Part shown: positions 60,094 to 64,000 of the stretch, in pieces | Layout: each line of letters begins with the position of its first letter | Numbering within the stretch: position 1 is the stretch's first letter | Origin: Sphingobacterium faecale | Lineage (GTDB): Bacteria; Bacteroidota; Bacteroidia; Sphingobacteriales; Sphingobacteriaceae | Reading direction: 5' to 3' | Length of the DNA: 64,000 nucleotides | NCBI RefSeq assembly: GCF_016746095.1 | Contig: NZ_JAERTY010000009.1 | Coordinates: 248,001-312,000, forward strand | Notes under the pieces: generated by a model | Seen by the model: the letters and a program-made list of their open reading frames with translations, nothing else | What the model was told of the DNA's origin: nothing | Databases searched by the model: none | Made by a program: the position numbers and the translations under genes

Positions 60094-60231
60094 TTATATA
60101 TTTGGACCTCTCCAACGATCAACAACATCCCCAGCCATCACCATTGCTGCATTCGCCGCTGCCTTAATAAGATTTCCAATAATTCCACCACCCTAGGTTT
60201 CTAAGAGTTCTTTTTCCGTTAGATTTTCCAT
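60094..60231 (-). pseudogene. Double-glycine leader peptide gene with a stop at the processing site
   Basis: From ATG at 60231 the minus strand reads MENLTEKELLET, then TAG (60195-60193), then in the same frame GGGIIGNLIKAAANAAMVMA, GDVVDRWRGPNI and a TAA at 60096-60094. The first part is a bacteriocin-type leader (Leu-Thr-x-x-Glu-Leu pattern); the glycines after the stop are the expected double-glycine cleavage site; the remainder is a small, glycine/alanine-rich amphipathic core typical of class II bacteriocin-like peptides. A single base change (TAG from CAG, GAG or AAG) would restore a complete 45-residue precursor. It starts 20 bases after the first peptide gene. Readthrough cannot be excluded, but inactivation is simpler. 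Confidence 0.75.
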
Positions 60232-60251
60232 TACAATAGAGTGAGGTCTTG

Positions 60252-60434
60252 TTAAAATGACATATGAAGCTTTCTTCCCAAAATCTTGTCAAATGGGTTA
60301 GGAATACAACCTCCAGGACTAAGGATACCATAATCACCTCCCTGTCCATCATTTGGATTCCAGACACCACCGTCCAGTTGAATTGTTTCTTCTAAATCTA
60401 ACACGGTTAAGTTTTTGTTTTCTAAATTTTTCAT
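60252..60434 (-). CDS. Double-glycine leader peptide precursor (bacteriocin-like)
   Basis: A 60-residue minus-strand frame. The first 23 residues (MKNLENKNLTVLDLEETIQL, then DGG) match a double-glycine leader: conserved Leu and Glu positions and a Gly-Gly before the cleavage point. The core, about 37 residues, begins VWNPNDGQGGDYGILSPGG, has one Cys and several Gly/Pro, and ends KLHMSF. Such leaders are recognised by PCAT-type ABC transporters with a peptidase domain, together with a HlyD-type fusion protein, for secretion and cleavage. Only a broken HlyD piece is found in the window, so this peptide may be orphaned. A role as signal peptide or bacteriocin is not proven. Confidence 0.65.
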   Translation of the reverse strand: MKNLENKNLTVLDLEETIQLDGGVWNPNDGQGGDYGILSPGGCIPNPFDKILGRKLHMSF

Positions 60435-60463
60435 AACGTTTATTTTTATTGTTTGTTTCTATT

Positions 60464-60835
60464 TTACATATCAATCTGAAAACGGACCTTTTGCCCTTTC
60501 TTTATTAATCCGATATCACTGGGAGACACCATACATTCGGCAACAAGGTCATTATCCACAGAGATTTCAACAATGGGCTGCCCTTGTATTAAGAAATTAC
60601 CCTCATTGCCCCCCGATAGATTGACCAAACGGCCTGCTATTGGAGCACGGATAACATAGTTATCGCCTTCAATTTCTATTTGCGAAATATCATTGGTTAC
60701 TGTGGTCAGTTGACGCTGTATATCTCTTTTTTGCGCCTGCCACTGTGCCATTTGCTGCTCTTCAAGAGCTTTGACCTTACTTTTGATATTCTTGAAACTA
60801 AAGTAGGTTTTATCGTATTCGGCCTGTGGGATTCC
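60464..60835 (-). pseudogene. Internal fragment of a HlyD-type secretion protein
   Basis: The minus strand holds an uninterrupted 124-codon stretch, without a start codon at its beginning (TAG at 60838-60836 precedes it) and ending at a TAA (60466-60464). It reads GIPQAEYDKTYFSFKNIKSK, then coiled-coil ALEEQQMAQWQAQKRDIQRQ, and the lipoyl-type segment NYVIRAPIAGRLVNLSGGNE with GQPIVEISVDNDLVAEC and LIKKGQKVRFQID. These are the hairpin and lipoyl/beta-barrel parts of HlyD-family adaptors used in peptide export. Both the N-terminal membrane anchor and the C-terminal domain are missing, so it cannot work. It lies 29 bases upstream of the double-glycine peptide gene and is the trace of a lost export system. 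Confidence 0.8.
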
Positions 60836-61060
60836 CTAAAAGTAAAAGCAGTTTTGAGCAAATAAATAATTCGTTTATGATTAGCTCCAGTGGCTTTACA
60901 ATCCGTATTTCAGAATACTTGTTCCGAAAAAGAGAAAATGAAAATTAGAAAAGAGGGCCAAATAAAGCTATAATCAGGCTTTAAGGCAATAAAAAATAGA
61001 ATGATGAGAACTTGGTAAGGATTTTGCAACACACATTCAATAAAAACAAATAGTTACTCT

Positions 61061-62041
61061 ATGTCTGCGTTAAACAATATTATCATAGCGACTTTGTCCT
61101 TGTTTGCAATTATCAGCTGCAATCTGAAACCTGCGGAAACAGCTTCACAAGAAGAGATAACAGATCGGTCAATAAATGTAGAAGGCAACTATGTGGATAC
61201 CGCATATGAAAAAAGAGCCGAAGGCTATGATTGGGTGGGTATGTCGGTACAGCGCTTATCGGATACTGTTATTAACATCAAAGTCCGGTCAAGAGCAGAT
61301 CTAAAAGGGCCGACCTGCACCTTAGATGCTCAAGCATTCCAAACCCGAACCAACGTCTATCGCACGATGCTCGAAGGAAAACCCGTACTTCTATCTTTCG
61401 ATGAGGAGAGTGTAAGTATAAAATCAGAACTCGTCAATGATTCTACCATACTCTACTTTTATTGCTCCGGGGGAGCATCTCTAGGAGGGCGATACAAAAA
61501 AATCAAAGAGAACTTGGATCCCAAACAGGTAGACCAAACTTCCTTCATCAAGAACCTCAAATTCAATGGTATTTCTTTTTCAATCCGAAGTAAGAACGAT
61601 GGGGATAAGGAGCTATTAATGATTACTCCTACAGGATTGTCCATAGATAACGACATACACAGCCACGATATCACTGGTCAGACCGTATTAGATGCTCAAA
61701 TTGGAGACATGAACGGCGACGGATATCCAGAAGTACTGGTATATACGCAGTCTCATGGTAGTGGGAGTTACGGAAATATAATTGGATACTCCGTCAATAA
61801 AGGTAAGTCTCTAAGCCAAATCTACTTTTCTCCTGTAGCCGACAATCCCAAGATCAGTACCGGTTATTTGGGACACGATAGCTTTAACTTGACAGGAACA
61901 TATTTGACACAAAAATTCCCCCTATACCAGGAAGGTGACACCAATGCCAATCCTACAGGTAAACGAAGAGAAGTACTATACGAACTAACAGACGGAGAAA
62001 ATTCGCGTATATTAACAGTGCATTCTGTTAAGGATATCTAA
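61061..62041 (+). CDS. PliI-type lysozyme inhibitor lipoprotein
   Basis: A 326-residue lipoprotein with lipobox AIISC (Cys20). The first 165 residues are of unknown type (YDWVGMSVQRLSDTVINIKV, then LYFYCSGGASLGGRYKKI). The last 150 residues match the PliI family (periplasmic inhibitor of I-type lysozyme): SFIKNLKFNGISFSIRSKND, AQIGDMNGDGYPEVLVYTQS, HGSGSYGNIIGYSVNKGKSL and GYLGHDSFNLTGTYLTQKFP with GDTNANPTGKRREVLYEL. The SGSYG loop is the part that enters the lysozyme active site in known inhibitors. It would protect the cell wall from invertebrate-type lysozyme at the cell surface or in the periplasm. The gene is on its own. Confidence 0.75.
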   Translation: MSALNNIIIATLSLFAIISCNLKPAETASQEEITDRSINVEGNYVDTAYEKRAEGYDWVGMSVQRLSDTVINIKVRSRADLKGPTCTLDAQAFQTRTNVYRTMLEGKPVLLSFDEESVSIKSELVNDSTILYFYCSGGASLGGRYKKIKENLDPKQVDQTSFIKNLKFNGISFSIRSKNDGDKELLMITPTGLSIDNDIHSHDITGQTVLDAQIGDMNGDGYPEVLVYTQSHGSGSYGNIIGYSVNKGKSLSQIYFSPVADNPKISTGYLGHDSFNLTGTYLTQKFPLYQEGDTNANPTGKRREVLYELTDGENSRILTVHSVKDI

Positions 62042-62098
62042 ACAACTTAGGTTATCTATTAAATTCAGGTCCTCCGAGCCCCAAAAGTACAACACTTA

Positions 62099-62596
62099 TC
62101 AAGCGAGATACTTTTCCTCTTCGTTATCGAGGATGGCGGGCCGTTCAAAAACAATAAATTTTTGATAAATAGCGTGTTTGCTCAACTCAGGCGATAATAA
62201 GTATCCTCCTATATGTAGTTCCAAGCCATTGAGTCTAATTTCAGCAAGCCGTGCCGCATCTACCACAATAAAGAGTTCCCGTGCTCTTGTTTTTGTGGAT
62301 GATGCTGTAAAAAACAAACGATTAAACTGCCTAAGCCGCACTTCCTTGCGTCTAAGAAAACCTATCTCTTCTACACAGATGCCTTTATATTGTGGAGATA
62401 AAAATAAAAGCTCCAATCGCAGCTTAACCACCGTATTTCCTGTATCAGAACCTTCACTATTTGCAGCATAACATACTGAAAGACGCAAATCTACAGCGTC
62501 TTGAAAAAGAAAAATCCTTCCTGTCCTATTACTTTGTATATAGGCCAAAAAACCCAAAAGGATTATTACCAAGGTTAACAACACTTCATAAATCAT
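62099..62596 (-). CDS. Small membrane-anchored protein, unknown
   Basis: The start at 62596 gives 165 residues with one N-terminal transmembrane helix (MIYEVLLTLVIILLGFLAYI) and a soluble domain (FLFQDAVDLRLSVCYAANSE, VVKLRLELLFLSPQYKGICV, GLELHIGGYLLSPELS), rich in beta strands. An ATG at 62623 is a possible alternative and would add nine residues. The family is not recognised. It follows the partial outer-membrane protein gene on the same strand with a gap of about 110 bases; a shared transcript is possible. Confidence 0.6.
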   Translation of the reverse strand: MIYEVLLTLVIILLGFLAYIQSNRTGRIFLFQDAVDLRLSVCYAANSEGSDTGNTVVKLRLELLFLSPQYKGICVEEIGFLRRKEVRLRQFNRLFFTASSTKTRARELFIVVDAARLAEIRLNGLELHIGGYLLSPELSKHAIYQKFIVFERPAILDNEEEKYLA

Positions 62597-62734
62597 AGAT
62601 AGCTTGGGATTGCCTGGGAGCAAGCCTTACGACGAATTTAAGAAACTTTAAATTGTAAAAGAAATTTCTTATTAAAAAAAATACATTTAACGCGTGATTA
62701 TTAATCGTTGAAGACCAGTAGTTATCTAAAAATG

Positions 62735-64000
62735 TTAGCCTTTCTGTCCAAAACGTTTTACTTCGACCTTTTTACTCTTAACGAACAATTTAAAAGTCTT
62801 TAACTGCATTTCTTTCCCAACCTCAACTCTTACAGCCTGTGCTGACTGATCTATATATACATGTTCAGGAAAGACATTTATATCTGGATAAATAACATAT
62901 TCTCCTTCAGGTAGGTTAAACTCAAACCTTCCTTGTTCATCACTCCGGACCGTGAACATTTTCCCCTGCTCATTACGTGCAACTATAGTATAGACATCTA
63001 ATCTGGTATTGGTTAATAAACTTAGCATAGGATCATAATCCAACGATAGTCGCCCCTGTACAATTCCTACTTTATTAAGAGGGATTTCCAAACGTGTCAT
63101 ACTTCTGCTAATATCTACAACCTTGGAGCCTCCTTGATATTGATGCTTCAATGGAAAAAACAACATATAGTTACCATAGGACATTTTTTTGAAAGTAGCT
63201 TGCCCTTTCTTATCCGTAACAAAGAGGATGTTACGTACCGTAAATTCGTAATTTACCGCCTTTTCGTCACCGGCATCAAATATAGAATTACCGTTATTGT
63301 CATAATAGCAGAAAACCTGCATATCTCCTGATTTAACAGAGGGCCGATCCAAATCCTGCCCTTTAAGCTGTTGCTTTACACCTACCTGTAAATTGGTATA
63401 ATCATACCTATACCCCGTCACTCCAACATTATATATGTACTGAAATACCGCTTGTAACTGTGTCAATTTAGCGACACGGTACTGTCCTTGTATATTACTA
63501 TTAAGAGCGCGCCCCCAACCTTGGTTAACCTGTCCACTGACACTACCATTCCAAATTATCCTGCGCTGTAATAAATCCCCCTGATAACGCGCTCCTAGCA
63601 AATACCGCTTTCCTATCTCTCTGCCCATAATCAGACTACTCATCATATCGTAGATCTGAAATGGGCCACTTTGATAATTTCCAAAGACGCCTAGCCGTTC
63701 GTAATTATACGAGAAGTCTGTACGTGCCACGAAGGTATTGGACCACCTCTGTTTCAGCGATGTGCTGCCTCCCTCGATGGTCAGGAAAAGACTATGTTTT
63801 AAATCTTTGGAGCGGAGATTTGCAGTAGTAAGAATTAACGCATACCGGGCAGATAATTTAACAAATTCATCCTGCAGTATATAGTCTGCATATTCATTAC
63901 TGTAGCTCGGCACAATACTCAACTGTCCCCTAGAAGATAAAGGTATAGAAAACGGCATGTCCCATTTAGACATCCCGCTACTGAAAGAGTAAAAATAAGG
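62735..64000 (-). CDS. Outer-membrane barrel protein with C-terminal beta-sandwich domains, partial
   Basis: The frame is open through the right edge, so only the last 421 residues are seen. The first 230 alternate like a beta-barrel: RGQLSIVPSYSNEYADYIL, VKLSARYALILTTANLRS, FVARTDFSYNYERLGVF, YLLGARYQGDLLQRRIIWNG, QGQYRVAKLTQLQAVFQYI. The last 180 residues hold two carboxypeptidase-regulatory/SdrD-like domains: VFCYYDNNGNSIFDAGDEKA with VTDKKGQATFKKMSYGNYML, and VQGRLSLDYDPMLSLLTNTR with VRSDEQGRFEFNLPEGEYVI. A barrel carrying such domains at its C-terminus resembles fimbrial usher proteins in general layout, but no usher signature was confirmed. The missing N-terminus is outside the window. 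Confidence 0.6.
   Translation of the reverse strand, partial: PYFYSFSSGMSKWDMPFSIPLSSRGQLSIVPSYSNEYADYILQDEFVKLSARYALILTTANLRSKDLKHSLFLTIEGGSTSLKQRWSNTFVARTDFSYNYERLGVFGNYQSGPFQIYDMMSSLIMGREIGKRYLLGARYQGDLLQRRIIWNGSVSGQVNQGWGRALNSNIQGQYRVAKLTQLQAVFQYIYNVGVTGYRYDYTNLQVGVKQQLKGQDLDRPSVKSGDMQVFCYYDNNGNSIFDAGDEKAVNYEFTVRNILFVTDKKGQATFKKMSYGNYMLFFPLKHQYQGGSKVVDISRSMTRLEIPLNKVGIVQGRLSLDYDPMLSLLTNTRLDVYTIVARNEQGKMFTVRSDEQGRFEFNLPEGEYVIYPDINVFPEHVYIDQSAQAVRVEVGKEMQLKTFKLFVKSKKVEVKRFGQKG

Noticed and set aside
60164..60370. Minus-strand 68-codon frame spanning both double-glycine peptide genes
   Set aside because: It lies in the other frame, has no leader, and its residues do not resemble any peptide family.
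60836..61060. Possible N-terminal part of the HlyD gene upstream of the fragment
   Set aside because: The minus-strand frames here show no HlyD-like anchor; one frame without stops for about 35 codons has no similarity I can name.
1..64000. CRISPR array, insertion sequence, phage or integrase genes
   Set aside because: No regularly spaced repeats, transposase, integrase or phage structural motifs were found in any frame. The only tandem array is the coding 90-bp repeat.

Overview
The window looks like chromosomal DNA of a Sphingobacteriaceae-type member of the Bacteroidota, Sphingobacterium or a close relative. The reasons are two SusC/SusD uptake loci, an ECF sigma/FecR pair, a type IX secretion (gliding-type) C-terminal domain, many lipoproteins with SusD-type signal peptides, TANNTTTG-like -7 boxes and the absence of clear Shine-Dalgarno sequences. 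No complete mobile element, CRISPR array, rRNA or intact tRNA was seen. The species cannot be fixed from this sequence alone.

Left part (1-9.3 kb, all minus strand): one long regulated uptake operon, read as ECF sigma factor, FecR anti-sigma with DUF4974, SusC with an STN signalling domain, SusD, DUF4843 lipoprotein, PKD-like lipoprotein, and a secreted protein cut by the window edge. A TlpA-type thioredoxin protein is divergent from it. At 10.9-13.5 kb is a small lipoprotein cluster (ricin-like, unknown, and a 32-residue lipopeptide) next to an AraC-type regulator. At 13.9-17.6 kb are a large Ig-domain lipoprotein, a tRNA-like scrap and a TonB-C-like secreted protein.

Middle part: 17.9-28.8 kb is a mannose-glycan utilisation locus: a membrane-spanning kelch/winged-helix regulator, SusC, SusD, DUF3823 lipoprotein and a GH92 alpha-mannosidase-like enzyme. 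At 29.1-33.0 kb is a surface cluster with a type IX-sorted protein, a collagen-like protein with four 90-bp repeats and a small secreted protein, followed by a PAS-LuxR regulator. At 34.0-39.4 kb an acid-sugar or polyol type operon (2-hydroxyacid dehydrogenase, two FGGY kinases, histidine phosphatase) is divergent from its likely DeoR repressor, with a candidate operator between them. Then come a YoaK-type membrane protein, a periplasmic metal/redox group (TlpA, HMA-domain, beta-barrel, Cys-rich protein) and the dTDP-L-rhamnose genes rfbBCDA.

Right part (46.7-64 kb): an unrecognised 219-residue protein, a BCCT transporter with a long structured leader, a FUSC protein, an Oar-like TonB receptor, a DUF5009/HGSNAT-type membrane protein, several lipoproteins including a fimbrillin/FISUMP type preceded by a 59-residue peptide gene, and an eroded peptide-secretion locus at 60.09-60.84 kb. 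That locus holds two double-glycine leader peptide genes, one with a stop codon at the processing site, and an internal fragment of a HlyD-type secretion protein. A PliI-type lysozyme inhibitor, a small membrane-anchored protein and a partial outer-membrane barrel protein close the window.

The most unusual items are the eroded double-glycine peptide locus, the kelch/winged-helix regulator with a perfect palindrome before its start, and the two-kinase plus phosphatase operon that has no visible transporter or aldolase.
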